From NCBI GenBank assembly GCA_040752835.1, contig JBFMGG010000007.1:186001-250000 (forward strand): DNA of 64,000 nucleotides. Direction: 5' to 3'. The notes below the pieces were generated by a model that was given only the letters and a program-made list of their open reading frames with translations, did not search any database and was not told the DNA's origin. Made by a program: the position numbers and the translations under genes. The DNA comes from Campylobacterota bacterium (GTDB lineage: Bacteria > Campylobacterota > Campylobacteria > Campylobacterales > Sulfurimonadaceae). Shown here one piece after another: positions 33,406 through 43,695 of the stretch (its first letter is position 1; each line of letters starts with the position of its first letter).

Positions 33406-34296
33406 ATGCAAGAAAAGGTAGAAACACTCATTGCCAAACTCGTCGAAGAGGTCGATTATCCCAAAGCGGCAGAGCTTTTTGCAAAGCTTTCGGGGGGAAA
33501 ACGGCTCCGCGCGCGGCTGATCCTCACGATCGCCCCCGAAGCCCCTGAAGCGCCTCTTCTAGGGGCCATCGTCGAACTGATCCATGCGGCCAGCCTCCTG
33601 CACGACGACGTAATCGACGAAGCGATGCTCCGGCGCGGCGTCCCTTCGGTGAATGCGACCCACGGCAGCAAAGTCGCCATTATGCTCGGCGATATCCTCT
33701 ACTCCAAAGCGTTCAGCTCTCTTACGGCTTTTGACCCCGCCATTTCCCGTGCCGTTGCCGAATCGGTCACCCGTCTCTCGATCGGGGAGATGATGGATGT
33801 CGAGATGGCCGAAACGTTCAATACCGATCGGGAACTGTATCTTAAAATGCTCTATCTCAAAACGGCGACGTTGATCGAAGCCGCCGCCTTTTCGGCCGCT
33901 CTTCTGGCAGGCAAGGATGCACAGTCGTACGCAACGTACGGAAAAAATCTCGGTCTGGCGTTTCAGATCGTCGATGACATCCTCGATATCACTGCCGACG
34001 AAGCGACGCTCGGTAAGCCCTCATTGAACGATTTTGTAGAGGGGAAAACGACGCTTCCCTACATTGATCTGTACGATGCGCTAGACGTTCCGGGTCGTGA
34101 AAGGCTCCGGAATTCCCATGCCCGTCCGATCGACGAGGCGGAGAAAAGGTGGATCCGTTCGCGAATGGATGAACACGGGGTGATCGAGCGTTCATACGCC
34201 TTCGCGCGCTCCCTTTGCGACGAAGCGACTGCGGCGGTAGGGAATGATCTTCCTCTCCACGCCATCATCGAATCCGTTTTGAAAAGAAGTAACTGA
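33406..34296 (+). CDS. ispB: Polyprenyl diphosphate synthase
   Basis: This trans-isoprenyl diphosphate synthase of about 296 residues makes the side chain for menaquinone. Both aspartate-rich motifs are present: LLHDDVIDEAMLRRG (first, about 66-80) and FQIVDDILDIT (second, about 186-196), along with the GGKRLRARL start motif. I chose the ATG at 33406 after AAAGAGG; a GTG four codons earlier is in frame. The gene stop overlaps the hemA ATG, and the order ispB-hemA-proS-hemC is conserved in Campylobacterota such as Helicobacter (from memory). Confidence 0.93.
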   Translation: MQEKVETLIAKLVEEVDYPKAAELFAKLSGGKRLRARLILTIAPEAPEAPLLGAIVELIHAASLLHDDVIDEAMLRRGVPSVNATHGSKVAIMLGDILYSKAFSSLTAFDPAISRAVAESVTRLSIGEMMDVEMAETFNTDRELYLKMLYLKTATLIEAAAFSAALLAGKDAQSYATYGKNLGLAFQIVDDILDITADEATLGKPSLNDFVEGKTTLPYIDLYDALDVPGRERLRNSHARPIDEAEKRWIRSRMDEHGVIERSYAFARSLCDEATAAVGNDLPLHAIIESVLKRSN

Positions 34297-35588
34297 TGCA
34301 CTATCTCATCGTCAGCTTTTCACACCGCAACTCGACGCTTGCCATCCGCGAAAAGCTGGCATTTGTAAACGAATCCGAACAGCTCGAAGCCCTGGCGGCG
34401 CTGAGACGCTGTAGCGCCATCGGCGAGTCGATGCTCCTCTCCACCTGCAACCGGGTCGAAATTTTTTGCAGCTGCAACGATACCGAAGCGGCGACAGAAG
34501 CGATTTTCGCTCTTCTTTCGAAGCGTTCGGGGATCGGACACGAAGAGTTGCACGAGCGGGGCGATATTTTCGATGACGAAGGGTGCATCCACCACCTTTT
34601 CAGCGTTGCCAGTTCGCTCGATTCGATGGTTGTGGGTGAGACTCAGATCGCGGGGCAGCTCAAAGACGCGTTCCGCCTTTCGCAGGAAAACGGCTATTCG
34701 GCTCAGAAAATTTCGCGGGCAATGGGATTTGCGTTCAAATGCGCCGCAGAGGTCCGAAACGCAACCAATATCTCCTCCAAACCGGTTTCGGTGGCGAGCG
34801 TGGCGGTATCCAAAGCCAAAGAAAGTGTCGGTAGCCTTGAGGGGAAAAAAGCCCTTGTCATCGGCTCAGGGGAGATGTCGGTCATCACCTGCAAGCACCT
34901 GAGCGCTCAGGGTGCGGAGGTGACGATGATGAACCGCACCTTCGAGAAAGCCGAAGAGATCGCGCGCGAATGCGACGCCCGGGTCCGGTCGTTCGAAGAG
35001 ATTGCTTACGCCATCAACGATTACGAGCTGCTCTTTACGTCGACAGGGTCGATCCATCCCATCATCACCGAGGAGATGATTTCCCAGACGCCGTATAAGC
35101 GGTACTGGTTCGACATGGCCGTCCCGCGCGATATCGATTGCGATGGGGCGAAGTGGGGAATATCGCTTTATTACGTCGATGATTTGCAGGAGATCGTGAG
35201 CGAAAACATTGCCCTGCGCGAAGACGAGGCGAAAGTCTCCTATGTGATCGTCCGCCGGCATGTCGTGCAGTTTTTCGAATGGCTTAAAACCCTCTCGATC
35301 GAACCGCTGATCAAGACCCTTTATCTTCGTGCCGAAGAAGCGGCCGATGAGGAGGCGTTCCGCGTTATCCGTAACGGCTATATCCCCGAAGAATACGAAT
35401 ATGCCGTCCGCAAAGCGGCCATCCAGACGCTGAAGCGGTTTTTGCACCCCTTCGCCGAACGGATGCGCGACGGATCGGATCCTCTCAAAGTGGATGCGCT
35501 GATCGAAGCGATGAATTTTTTACTCGACAGCGAGGACGGATCCGACCTCTCCCAAAAAGCCTGTACCTATCATACGAAAGGAAAATGA
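34296..35588 (+). CDS. hemA: Glutamyl-tRNA reductase
   Basis: HemA reduces glutamyl-tRNA to glutamate-1-semialdehyde with NADPH, the first committed step of the C5 pathway of haem synthesis. The 430-residue protein contains the catalytic loop [12 protein letters not shown] with Cys50, [13 protein letters not shown], the NADPH-binding ALVIGSGEM, and a C-terminal dimerisation helix region. It is coupled by base overlap to ispB upstream and proS downstream. Confidence 0.97.
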   Translation: MHYLIVSFSHRNSTLAIREKLAFVNESEQLEALAALRRCSAIGESMLLSTCNRVEIFCSCNDTEAATEAIFALLSKRSGIGHEELHERGDIFDDEGCIHHLFSVASSLDSMVVGETQIAGQLKDAFRLSQENGYSAQKISRAMGFAFKCAAEVRNATNISSKPVSVASVAVSKAKESVGSLEGKKALVIGSGEMSVITCKHLSAQGAEVTMMNRTFEKAEEIARECDARVRSFEEIAYAINDYELLFTSTGSIHPIITEEMISQTPYKRYWFDMAVPRDIDCDGAKWGISLYYVDDLQEIVSENIALREDEAKVSYVIVRRHVVQFFEWLKTLSIEPLIKTLYLRAEEAADEEAFRVIRNGYIPEEYEYAVRKAAIQTLKRFLHPFAERMRDGSDPLKVDALIEAMNFLLDSEDGSDLSQKACTYHTKGK

Positions 35589-37291
35589 TGCGTTTTAGCA
35601 AAGCCTATATCCCCACTACCAAAGAGTCTCCCAAAGACGCCCAGCTCCCGAGCCACATCTATCTCTCCCGCGCCGGTTTTATAGCGCAGGTCGCGAGCGG
35701 TCTGTACAACTTTCTGCCGCTGGGCAAGCGGGTGTTGCGTAAGATCGAAAACATCATCAACGAAGAGATGTCCGCGTGCGGCGCGTTGGAAGTCGATCTC
35801 AGTTTCGTTACTCCCGCCGAGCTGTGGGAAGAGAGCGGTCGCATCGAAAAATTCGGTAAAGAACTCCTCCGTTTCCGCGACCGGAAAGAGAATCTTTTCG
35901 TTCTGGGACCGACGCATGAGGAGATGATGGTCAACATCGTTCGTAACCGCGTCACGAGTTACAAACAGCTTCCGCTGAACGTTTACCAGATCAAAACGAA
36001 ATTCCGCGACGAGGCCCGCCCCCGGTTCGGTTTGATGCGCGCCCGCGAATTCGTCATGAAAGACGGTTACAGCTTCCATGCGACGACCGAGGACCTCGAT
36101 CGTGAGTTCGATGCCATGGAAGCGGCGTACAAACGGGTTTTGGAACGTCTTGGGCTGACGTTTCGCATCGTCGAGGCCGACAGCGGAGCGATCGGCGGGA
36201 CCGGATCGAAAGAGCTGATGGTTCTGGCCCAGAGCGGGGAAGATACCCTTGCGGTCTGCGATACCTGCGAATACGGCGCGAACGTTGAAGCGGCGCGCCG
36301 TGCTCCCCGTTCGACGGTTCCCGAAGCGCCGGAGGCCGATTTCATGCGGTTTAAAACGCCGGGCGTCAAATCGATCGACGACCTGTCCGCCTTTTTCAAG
36401 GTCGACTCCTATTACACGCTCAAAGCGGTGGTCCAGCGGGCCGTCTATACCGAAGGGAGCGAACTGGTCTGTTTCTTCCTCCGGGGTTGCGACGAACTTC
36501 AGGAAGTCAAGGCACGCAACAGCGTCGGGGCGATCGATCTCGTCGACGCGGGCGAGGAAGAACTCCGTTCGATCGGTCTTGTACCCGGATTCATCGGGCC
36601 GCTCGATCAGGATAAAATCCGTATCGTCATGGACAGCGATACCCGTAATGCGACGTCCATGATCTGCGGTGCGAACGAAGAGGACTACCACTTCGTAGGC
36701 GTTGATCTGAGCGTGATGGGCGAAGCCCATTTTGCCGATCTGGCGAGCGTTCAGGAAGGGGACGGATGCCCCCACTGCGGAGGGAAGCTCCTCCATACCA
36801 AAGGGATCGAAGTCGGGCATATCTTCAAACTGGGGACCGTTTACTCCGCGCCGCTGAAGGCCGAATTCCTGGACGAAAACGGCCGTTCCCAGCCTTTTAT
36901 CATGGGTACGTACGGGATGGGGGTCAGCCGTCTCGTCGCCGCCGTGATCGAACAGCACCACGACGAACGCGGGTGCATCTGGACCCCCGCGACGGCTCCT
37001 TATCTCGTCAACGTCATGGTGTCGAACGTCAAAGAAGAGACCCACCTCTCCTATGCCGAAAAACTGTACGGCGAACTTCAGGCCAGGGGGATCGAAACGA
37101 TTCTTGACGACCGTAAGGAACGTTTCGGATTCAAGATGTCCGATGCCGAGCTGATCGGATTCCCTTTTACGGTTATCGTAGGAAAAGAACTCGACAACGG
37201 CTCGGTGCAGATCATGATCCGCGCTACCCGCCAGATGGTCACCGTCGATGCCGACAAAGTGATTGAAACGCTTGAGGAACTGCGGGGATGA
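35585..37291 (+). CDS. proS: Prolyl-tRNA synthetase
   Basis: This 568-residue class II aminoacyl-tRNA synthetase of the bacterial long type charges tRNA-Pro. Motif 2 ([19 protein letters not shown]) is at about 138-156, motif 3 with [14 protein letters not shown] is near 441-454, and an insertion (editing) domain lies between them at about 225-385 and would remove mischarged Ala. The ATG overlaps the hemA stop, and a second ATG follows directly. The fxsA gene overlaps its end by four bases. Confidence 0.97.
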   Translation: MMRFSKAYIPTTKESPKDAQLPSHIYLSRAGFIAQVASGLYNFLPLGKRVLRKIENIINEEMSACGALEVDLSFVTPAELWEESGRIEKFGKELLRFRDRKENLFVLGPTHEEMMVNIVRNRVTSYKQLPLNVYQIKTKFRDEARPRFGLMRAREFVMKDGYSFHATTEDLDREFDAMEAAYKRVLERLGLTFRIVEADSGAIGGTGSKELMVLAQSGEDTLAVCDTCEYGANVEAARRAPRSTVPEAPEADFMRFKTPGVKSIDDLSAFFKVDSYYTLKAVVQRAVYTEGSELVCFFLRGCDELQEVKARNSVGAIDLVDAGEEELRSIGLVPGFIGPLDQDKIRIVMDSDTRNATSMICGANEEDYHFVGVDLSVMGEAHFADLASVQEGDGCPHCGGKLLHTKGIEVGHIFKLGTVYSAPLKAEFLDENGRSQPFIMGTYGMGVSRLVAAVIEQHHDERGCIWTPATAPYLVNVMVSNVKEETHLSYAEKLYGELQARGIETILDDRKERFGFKMSDAELIGFPFTVIVGKELDNGSVQIMIRATRQMVTVDADKVIETLEELRG

Positions 37292-37698
37292 TCTATTTTC
37301 TGATCTACCTCTTCGCCGAGGTGATCGTCACCGTGGAGATCGCCTCGCGAATCGGGGGGATCGCGACGTTTCTCGAAATCGTCGGAAGCGCTTTTCTGGG
37401 AGTTTTCATTCTCCTCAACTTCCGCCATGCCCTCGCGGAAAACCTTTACGCGCTGCAAACCCGCCGAATCGACGTTCAGGGATTTGCCAACCGGAACCTG
37501 ATGGGACTTGTCGGGGCGTTTTTACTGATCGTTCCGGGCTTTTTGAGCGATTTGGTCGGGATAGCGCTGCAGCTTTTCGTGGCCGGTTCGTTTCTGGTTA
37601 ACCGTTTTGGGCGAAAATACGGATCGCCAACCCCAACACAAAAGGATGAATATGTCATTGATGCCGAAATTATCGACGATACTCCTTCTCTCCGCTAG
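37288..37698 (+). CDS. FxsA-family membrane protein
   Basis: This 136-residue protein has membrane helices at about 3-20, 25-45 and 72-102 ([21 protein letters not shown]). The length and helix pattern match FxsA, a small inner-membrane protein that in E. coli affects phage exclusion and is otherwise uncharacterised. It overlaps proS by four bases. The start of the following DsbC-like gene lies 47 bases inside its 3' end, an unusually long overlap. Confidence 0.85.
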   Translation: MIYFLIYLFAEVIVTVEIASRIGGIATFLEIVGSAFLGVFILLNFRHALAENLYALQTRRIDVQGFANRNLMGLVGAFLLIVPGFLSDLVGIALQLFVAGSFLVNRFGRKYGSPTPTQKDEYVIDAEIIDDTPSLR

Positions 37699-38488
37699 CC
37701 TCTTCGCGGCGAGCGACTCCGAAGTGGTCTCGTTTTTGAAAAAAGGGATCGGAAACAATCCCGCCATCAGCAATCTCAACATCGAGATCAACGGTAAAAA
37801 GCCCGTTCCGTCCATGAGCGGATGGCAGGCCTATTTCGTCAGTATCGGTGCGGACGTCAAACAGGGGAATGAAAAACGCCGGATCAACCAAAACGGCATC
37901 TACTTCGTCAGCGGCGACGTGATCGCCCCCGAACTGGTCAACCTCAAAACCGGGGTTCGCTACAACGATACGATCACCCCCGATTTCAACGCTTCGTATT
38001 ACACGAAAGCCAACCGCATCAGCGGGGATGCCAACGCGACCCACAAAGTGGCCATTTTCTCCGATCCGTTGTGCCCCTTCTGCCGCCGCTACGTTCCCGA
38101 AGCGATTTCATACATGGCCAAGTATCCCAAAACGTTTGCCGTCTATTACTACCACCTCCCCCTCGCCGGGCTTCACCCCGCCGCGGTGACCCTGACGAAA
38201 GCCGCGATCGCGGCGGAAGAAGAGGGGATGTCAAATGCGGTGATGAAGCTCTATACGGTCGATATCGACGCCAACGAGAAGAACGAACAGAAGATTCTCG
38301 ATGCGTTTAACAAAGCGACCGGCGCGAAAGTGAGTCCGGCCGACATACGCCGCCCTTCCGTCCTCAAACAATTCGAATTCGACCGAAAGGTGGCCGACGA
38401 CATGATCGTTTCGGGAACCCCGACGGTCTTTTTCAACGGTGAAAAAGACCCCAAAAAAATGAAATACAAAGACGTAAAGGTTAAATAA
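37652..38488 (+). CDS. DsbC/DsbG-like periplasmic thiol-disulfide protein
   Basis: The ATG at 37652, six bases after AAAGG, gives 278 residues with a signal peptide ([17 protein letters not shown]). The N-terminal part (about 22-110) resembles a dimerisation domain. The thioredoxin-fold part follows, with an active-site CPFC at 141-144 and cis-Pro in SGTPTVFF. It should isomerise or form disulfides in periplasmic proteins. The gene lies in the hemA-proS-hemC cluster, and its start overlaps fxsA in another frame. A nearby upstream ATG (37646) touches the ribosome-binding site and is less likely. Confidence 0.9.
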   Translation: MSLMPKLSTILLLSASLFAASDSEVVSFLKKGIGNNPAISNLNIEINGKKPVPSMSGWQAYFVSIGADVKQGNEKRRINQNGIYFVSGDVIAPELVNLKTGVRYNDTITPDFNASYYTKANRISGDANATHKVAIFSDPLCPFCRRYVPEAISYMAKYPKTFAVYYYHLPLAGLHPAAVTLTKAAIAAEEEGMSNAVMKLYTVDIDANEKNEQKILDAFNKATGAKVSPADIRRPSVLKQFEFDRKVADDMIVSGTPTVFFNGEKDPKKMKYKDVKVK

Positions 38489-38491
38489 TCG

Positions 38492-39439
38492 ATGAAAAAA
38501 CTGACCATCGCAACCCGCGGAAGCAAACTGGCCCTGTGGCAGTCCAACCACATCAAATCACTCATCGAGACCAATTTTCCCGAGGTATCGGTGGAACTGA
38601 AGATCATCATCACTTCCGGTGACAAGATCCTCGACGTTCCGCTCGCCAAAATCGGCGGCAAAGGGCTGTTTCTCAAAGAGATCGAAGAATCGATGCTCCG
38701 CGGGGAAGCGCAGATGGCGGTCCATTCGCTCAAAGACGTTCCGACGGTGATGCCCGAAGGGCTGCTGCTTTCGGCCATTACGACGCGCGAAGATGTCCGG
38801 GACGCGATGCTCAGTGAAAAATATCCCGATATCGCTTCGTTGCCGCAAGGGGCCGTTGTCGGTACCTCTTCGCTGCGCCGCCGGATGCAGCTCGCGCTTC
38901 AGCGCCCCGACCTCGTGATCAAAGACCTTCGCGGAAATGTCGACACCCGCATCCGCAAACTCAAAGAAGGGGAATTCGACGCGATTATCCTCGCGGCCGC
39001 GGGGATCAACCGTCTGGGACTCCGCGATTCCGTGACGTACTTCTACCCGATTTCGCTGGATGAGATGCTTCCGGCAATGGGGCAGGGGGCCTTGGGAATC
39101 GAAACCGTCAACGAGCCGTGGGTGCTCGAAATCGCCCGCTTTCTCGACGATGAAAACAGCCGCATCGAAACGTCGATCGAACGCGGGTTCGTCGATACCC
39201 TTCAGGGGGGGTGCCAGGTTCCCATCGGGGTAAGCGCACGGGTGCGTGAGGACGGCAGCGTGGTGGTCCGTTCAACCCTGGGAATGCCCGACGCGAGCGA
39301 AACGATGGGAGACGAAATCGTGGTTGAGCGCGACCGGACCGCCGGCGTGGGCGAAGCGATGGCGAAGCGCCTCATTTCGCAGGGTGCGATGGAGTTGCTG
39401 CAACGTGCCGAAGCGATGGCAAACGGGGCCGCGCAATGA
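38492..39439 (+). CDS. hemC: Porphobilinogen deaminase
   Basis: HemC joins four porphobilinogen molecules to hydroxymethylbilane in haem synthesis. The 315-residue sequence begins TIATRGSKLALWQ and contains KDLRGNVDTRIRKL. It has the cofactor-attaching cysteine in LQGGCQVPIG (about residue 240). It is three bases after the Dsb-like gene and overlaps the UbiD-family gene by four bases. With hemA it covers two steps of the same pathway in one probable operon. Confidence 0.97.
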   Translation: MKKLTIATRGSKLALWQSNHIKSLIETNFPEVSVELKIIITSGDKILDVPLAKIGGKGLFLKEIEESMLRGEAQMAVHSLKDVPTVMPEGLLLSAITTREDVRDAMLSEKYPDIASLPQGAVVGTSSLRRRMQLALQRPDLVIKDLRGNVDTRIRKLKEGEFDAIILAAAGINRLGLRDSVTYFYPISLDEMLPAMGQGALGIETVNEPWVLEIARFLDDENSRIETSIERGFVDTLQGGCQVPIGVSARVREDGSVVVRSTLGMPDASETMGDEIVVERDRTAGVGEAMAKRLISQGAMELLQRAEAMANGAAQ

Positions 39440-41259
39440 CCCTTCAAAAGACGATCGATCTGCTCCAGTCGCAGGGTGAACTCCGTATCATCAGCGAGCC
39501 TTTGGACATCTATCTGGAAATCCCCCATCTGGCCTATGCCGAAGTCAAAAAAGAAGACGGGGGGAAAGCACTCCTTTTTACCCATCCGATCGACCGTAAA
39601 AGGGGCAAACGCTTCGATGCCCCCGTGGTTATGAACCTGTTCGGATCGTTCCGCCGGACCGAACTGCTGTTCGGGCGCGAGGTCGAAGGGGTGGCCGAAG
39701 AGATCGAAAAACTGCTTCACATGAAGCCGCCGCAGAGTTTCAAGGAAAAAATCGGAATGCTCGGCGATCTGTTCTCGATGAAAGATATTTTCCCGAAAAA
39801 ACTCCCCAAGCGGGGAAGCTGCCAGGAGATTGTCAAGGAGGGGGAAGAGGCTTCGTTGCACGACATCCCCGTTCTCACGACCTGGGAAGAAGACGGAGGG
39901 CCGTTCATCACAATGGGGCAGGTCTATACCCAAAGCCTCGACGGCGATGTCGTGAACCTGGGAATGTACCGTCTGCAGGTTTACGACAAGCACCGGCTGG
40001 GGATGCACTGGCAGATCCACAAAGATTCGTCCCATTTTTTCGACCAGTACCAGCGGGCGGGCAAAAAAATGCCCGTCTCCGTCGCGATCGGGGGAGATCC
40101 CCTTTACACCTGGTGTGCGACGGCACCGCTCCCTTACGGGGTTAACGAGCTGCTGCTGTATGGACTCATCAAAAAAGAAGCGCCGAAACTGGTCCAATCG
40201 ATTACCACTCCCCTTTACATCCCAGAGGATGTCGATTTTGTGATCGAGGGATGGGTGGATCCCGAAAAAATGGAACTTGAAGGGCCTTTCGGGGATCATA
40301 CCGGCTATTATACGTTGCAGGAGTATTATCCCGTTTTGGAAGTAAGCGCGATCACGCACCGCAAGGAGCCTTATTACCTCGCCACCGTCGTGGGGAAACC
40401 GCCGCTTGAGGACAAATACATGGGATGGGCGACGGAACGGATTTTCCTGCCGCTGCTCAAAACGAACGCGGCCGATCTGATCGATTACCACATGCCGGAA
40501 AACGGGGTGTTCCACAACCTGATTCTCGCCAAGATGAAGACTCTCTACAAGGGGCACGCGAAGCAGTTTATGCACATTTTCTGGGGATCGGGGCAGATGA
40601 GTTTCGTCAAACACGCCCTCTTTTTTCCCGAAGACGCCCCGAAACTCACCAATTATGAAGCGCTGGCGACGTACGCGCTCAACCGTTTCCAGCCCAAATG
40701 TCTCTTCCTCTCCGAAGGGATCACCGACGCGCTGGATCACTCCAGCCCCGAAGCGCTTGTCGGCGGGAAACTCGGGATCGATTTTACCGCATCGCTGGCA
40801 CCCCAACAGCCCGAGTCGATCGAAACCGCCGCATTGCTCGAAAAAATTGCCGCGCTGATTCCCGAAACGGTCAACGTCGCGCAGTACATGCGCCATACGG
40901 CCAATCCGGTTACGGTCGTCAGCGTCCGCAAAGGGGAGCGTTCGATCCGGGACCGTTTCGCTTCGCTGGAGACGCTGGAACGTTATCTGCGGATCGTCAT
41001 TTTCGTCGACGAAGCCAAAAACGACCTCTACAACCCGTACATGCTGATCTGGAGGGTGAGCAACAACCTCGACGCACAGCGCGACCTGTACCGTGGAAAT
41101 ACGGTCGTGGCGCTGGACGGAACGACGAAAACCGCCGCCGACGGGTATGAGCGCGAATGGCCCGGCGACGTGGAATGTACCCCCGCGGTTGTCGAGCGGC
41201 TCAAATCGATGGGGATCTGGGATCTGGACGAACTTCTGGAAAAGAAGTACCGGCCCTGA
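39436..41259 (+). CDS. UbiD-family decarboxylase, probable menaquinone (futalosine) pathway
   Basis: This 607-residue UbiD-fold decarboxylase would use prenylated FMN. The pattern FGDHTGYYTLQEYYPVLEV, then ITHRKEPYY, carries family residues near the active site; a conserved glutamate lies in KMELEGPFGD. The length matches the menaquinone-specific UbiD subgroup of bacteria using the futalosine route, which is the usual route in Campylobacterota. It probably decarboxylates the 1,4-dihydroxy-6-naphthoate intermediate or its prenylated form. It ends the ispB-hemA-hemC set, linking quinone and haem synthesis. Confidence 0.92.
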   Translation: MTLQKTIDLLQSQGELRIISEPLDIYLEIPHLAYAEVKKEDGGKALLFTHPIDRKRGKRFDAPVVMNLFGSFRRTELLFGREVEGVAEEIEKLLHMKPPQSFKEKIGMLGDLFSMKDIFPKKLPKRGSCQEIVKEGEEASLHDIPVLTTWEEDGGPFITMGQVYTQSLDGDVVNLGMYRLQVYDKHRLGMHWQIHKDSSHFFDQYQRAGKKMPVSVAIGGDPLYTWCATAPLPYGVNELLLYGLIKKEAPKLVQSITTPLYIPEDVDFVIEGWVDPEKMELEGPFGDHTGYYTLQEYYPVLEVSAITHRKEPYYLATVVGKPPLEDKYMGWATERIFLPLLKTNAADLIDYHMPENGVFHNLILAKMKTLYKGHAKQFMHIFWGSGQMSFVKHALFFPEDAPKLTNYEALATYALNRFQPKCLFLSEGITDALDHSSPEALVGGKLGIDFTASLAPQQPESIETAALLEKIAALIPETVNVAQYMRHTANPVTVVSVRKGERSIRDRFASLETLERYLRIVIFVDEAKNDLYNPYMLIWRVSNNLDAQRDLYRGNTVVALDGTTKTAADGYEREWPGDVECTPAVVERLKSMGIWDLDELLEKKYRP

Positions 41260-41294
41260 GGCAAAAAGGGCGATTTTTAGCGCCTTTTCGGCCT
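41259..41294 (+). terminator. Probable terminator hairpin after the UbiD-family gene
   Basis: An imperfect stem, AGGC-A-AAAAGG-G-CG against CGCCTTTT-CG-GCCT, with an ATTTTTAG loop, begins at the stop codon. It ends the long ispB-to-ubiD run of coupled genes. Confidence 0.5.
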
Positions 41295-41372
41295 GAAAAA
41301 TGATTAAGCATTCTATTAGATTTAGTAATGTAAGATTAATTTAAATTTTTTTTAACAGGAAGAGCGATTCCG

Positions 41373-41708
41373 ATGCGCACATTATACGCTACCGTAGCCC
41401 TTACGCTTTTAGCCGGTTCTACCCTCCTCAGCGCAGCGACCTACAAGGGTCAGAAGATCTATATCGAATCGTGCAAAGAATGCCACGGCGGCGGCCAGGA
41501 ACTCGCGGCTTCCAAAAAACAGCGCGCCTGGGAGAAGTTGATGGCGAACAAAGGGCAAAAACTTGCCGACGTCCATCTGGGTTCAAAAAAAGCGCAGGCG
41601 TCATGGGAATATTTCGGAAGCCGGGCTTTTACGAAAAATGCCAAGCACATCGAGGATTTTCTCGTCGAATACGCCGCCGACAGCGGTAACGTCCCCGCCT
41701 GTAACTAA
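41373..41708 (+). CDS. Periplasmic monohaem cytochrome c
   Basis: This 111-residue protein has a signal peptide of about 21 residues (LYATVALTLLAGSTLLSA) and one haem site CKECH at about 34-38. The rest is Lys-rich and helical; no methionine stands at a clear distal-ligand position, so the sixth ligand is uncertain. It ends with an extra cysteine (VPACN). It probably carries electrons in the periplasm. It sits alone, with a short CCCC-GGGG hairpin right after the stop. Confidence 0.88.
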   Translation: MRTLYATVALTLLAGSTLLSAATYKGQKIYIESCKECHGGGQELAASKKQRAWEKLMANKGQKLADVHLGSKKAQASWEYFGSRAFTKNAKHIEDFLVEYAADSGNVPACN

Positions 41709-41760
41709 CCCCCTTTCGGGGCGGACCTTCTTTCAAACTTTCGTCTAAACCAAACTGCGC

Positions 41761-41766
41761 TAAAAT
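41761..41766 (+). promoter_or_regulatory. -10 element (TAAAAT) for argH
   Basis: The sequence CTGCGCTAAAATATTCCC lies 30 bases before the argH ATG, and GGAGA of the ribosome-binding site follows. Confidence 0.4.
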
Positions 41767-41795
41767 ATTCCCATTTATTACGATTCGGAGATACT

Positions 41796-43202
41796 ATGAA
41801 AAAAATGTGGTCCGGACGCTTCGCACAGGATGCGTCAAAGCTTCTCGAACAGTTCAACGCCTCGATCATGTTCGACCGCAAGCTGTACCGCGAAGACATT
41901 GAAGGTTCCGTCGCACACGCGCAGATGCTCGCCCATCAGGGAATTCTGAGCCCGGAAGAGCTTGCCTCGATCGAAAAAGGGATGGCTCAGGTGCTCGAAG
42001 AGATCGAATCGGGCGTTTTCGAATGGAAAATCGCCGACGAAGATCTTCATATGGCGATAGAGAAGCGGTTGACCGAGATTATCGGAGAAGCGGGTAAAAA
42101 GCTTCACACCGCCCGCAGCCGTAACGACCAGGTTGCGCTTGATTTCCGCCGTTACGTCCTGAGAAAAAACGGCGAGATCGTCGAACAGATTAAAGAAGTG
42201 ATGGGAGTCCTCGTCGACATCGCACGGAATCACACGTCGACCCTTCTGCCGGGGATGACCCATCTTCAGCACGCCCAGCCGATCAATTTCGCGTTCCATC
42301 TTCTGGCGTACGTTTCGATGTTCAAACGCGACTGTGAACGTTTCGAAAGTTCGGCGGAACGCAATAATATCTCTCCGATCGGATGTGCCGCACTTGCCGG
42401 AACGCCGCACAACATCAACCGCGAAATGACCGCGCAGAGCCTAGGATTTCATTCGGTCAGCATCAACTGCCTCGACACCGTCAGTGACCGCGATTTCGCC
42501 CTTGAAATCCTTTTCAACATTTCGACGCTGATGATGCACGTTTCACGTCTGGCCGAAGAGATCATTCTCTGGTCGAGTTACGAATTCCGTTTCGTTGAAC
42601 TTTCCGATGAGTATTCGACCGGAAGCTCGATCATGCCGCAGAAGAAAAATCCCGACGTTCCCGAACTGCTGCGCGGCAAGACGGGGCGGGTCTATGGGAA
42701 CCTGATGGGGCTTTTGACGGTCATGAAAGGGCTTCCGCTCGCCTACAACAAAGATACCCAGGAAGACAAAGAGGGGGTTTTCGACAGCGTCGAAACGATC
42801 GAAATTTCGCTTGAGATCCTTCGCGAGGCGCTCAGAACGATGACGGTCAAGCCTGAAAATATGGCTCGTGCCTGCAAACTCGGGCATCTTTCGGCGACCG
42901 ATCTGGCCGACTACCTCGTCGAACACTGCGGGGTACCGTTTCGCGAAGCGCATCACATCACCGGACGGGCCGTCGCGCGCGCCGAACAACTGGGATGCGA
43001 TTTGAGCGACATCCCCTACGCGGAACTCTACGCGATCGATGAGCGGATCAAAGAGGACGTCTGCGGTTACCTTTCGATCGAACATTCGATGAATGCCCGC
43101 ACCTCGCAGGGAGGAACCGCCGAAGTGCGTACTCTCGAGCAAATCATGTTTTTCGACGAATACCTCAAGGCGAAGGGGTACGATTCCCTTCCAGACGTGT
43201 AA
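41796..43202 (+). CDS. argH: Argininosuccinate lyase
   Basis: ArgH splits argininosuccinate to arginine and fumarate, the last step of arginine synthesis. The 468-residue protein starts MWSGRF and has [15 protein letters not shown] near 107 and the superfamily signature [15 protein letters not shown] near 282. All three conserved regions of the fumarase/aspartase superfamily are intact. No other arg gene is next to it. An OsmC-type gene follows 15 bases after the stop. Confidence 0.98.
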   Translation: MKKMWSGRFAQDASKLLEQFNASIMFDRKLYREDIEGSVAHAQMLAHQGILSPEELASIEKGMAQVLEEIESGVFEWKIADEDLHMAIEKRLTEIIGEAGKKLHTARSRNDQVALDFRRYVLRKNGEIVEQIKEVMGVLVDIARNHTSTLLPGMTHLQHAQPINFAFHLLAYVSMFKRDCERFESSAERNNISPIGCAALAGTPHNINREMTAQSLGFHSVSINCLDTVSDRDFALEILFNISTLMMHVSRLAEEIILWSSYEFRFVELSDEYSTGSSIMPQKKNPDVPELLRGKTGRVYGNLMGLLTVMKGLPLAYNKDTQEDKEGVFDSVETIEISLEILREALRTMTVKPENMARACKLGHLSATDLADYLVEHCGVPFREAHHITGRAVARAEQLGCDLSDIPYAELYAIDERIKEDVCGYLSIEHSMNARTSQGGTAEVRTLEQIMFFDEYLKAKGYDSLPDV

Positions 43203-43217
43203 AAAGGAGATTGATTC

Positions 43218-43682
43218 ATGAAGATTACCGTTTCCCACCAGGATGCGATGCGTTTCGAAGCGCAGACCGAAAAAGGGAGTTTTATCATCGACTGCCCGCA
43301 GATTTCCCCGATCGAATATTTTCTGAGCGGGATTATCGCCTGCAGTGCCACCGATGTCGTCATGCTCCCCCAAAAACAGGGGTATACGGTGAAAAACCTG
43401 GCCGTTAGCGGCGAAGTCGTCCGCAACGAGAGCGCACCCCGAAAGTTCAACACGCTGCATCTGGAGTACCGCTTCGATTCGGATGCGGACGATACGATGG
43501 CGGCCCGCTGGGTAATGGCGAGCCTTGAGACCTATTGCTCGACCATCAATACGATTCGCGACAGCGTGGCGATCACCTACACGATCGTCCACAACGGCAA
43601 AACGGTCCGAGAACATGAAAAAATGATCAGCGGCGGCGGAAGCACCGTCGATTTCGGTGCCCTGCAAGGGTGCAACGCCTAA
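43218..43682 (+). CDS. OsmC-family protein
   Basis: This 154-residue protein has the OsmC/Ohr fold. Two conserved cysteines are visible, one in IIACSATDVVM (about residue 40) and one in LETYCSTINTI (about 100). These would reduce organic hydroperoxides using thiols. AAGGAGA precedes the ATG. The SDR gene starts 13 bases after its stop if the GTG at 43696 is used. It could be a peroxide-defence protein, though members of this group also act in sulfur handling. Confidence 0.88.
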   Translation: MKITVSHQDAMRFEAQTEKGSFIIDCPQISPIEYFLSGIIACSATDVVMLPQKQGYTVKNLAVSGEVVRNESAPRKFNTLHLEYRFDSDADDTMAARWVMASLETYCSTINTIRDSVAITYTIVHNGKTVREHEKMISGGGSTVDFGALQGCNA

Positions 43683-43695
43683 GAAAAGGGCGGTC

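Noticed and set aside
35570-37045. A 491-codon open frame on the minus strand opposite proS
   Set aside because: ProS on the plus strand is certain. The antisense frame arises from its codon bias, has no ribosome-binding site and gives an Arg/Phe/Asp-rich sequence with no domain.
39202-40896. A 564-codon minus-strand frame opposite hemC and the UbiD-family gene
   Set aside because: It crosses two well-supported plus-strand genes and encodes no recognisable motif. It is a by-product of high-G+C third positions.
41709-41721. CCCC-GGGG mini hairpin after the cytochrome c gene
   Set aside because: A four-base stem without a T-run is too short to call a terminator with confidence.
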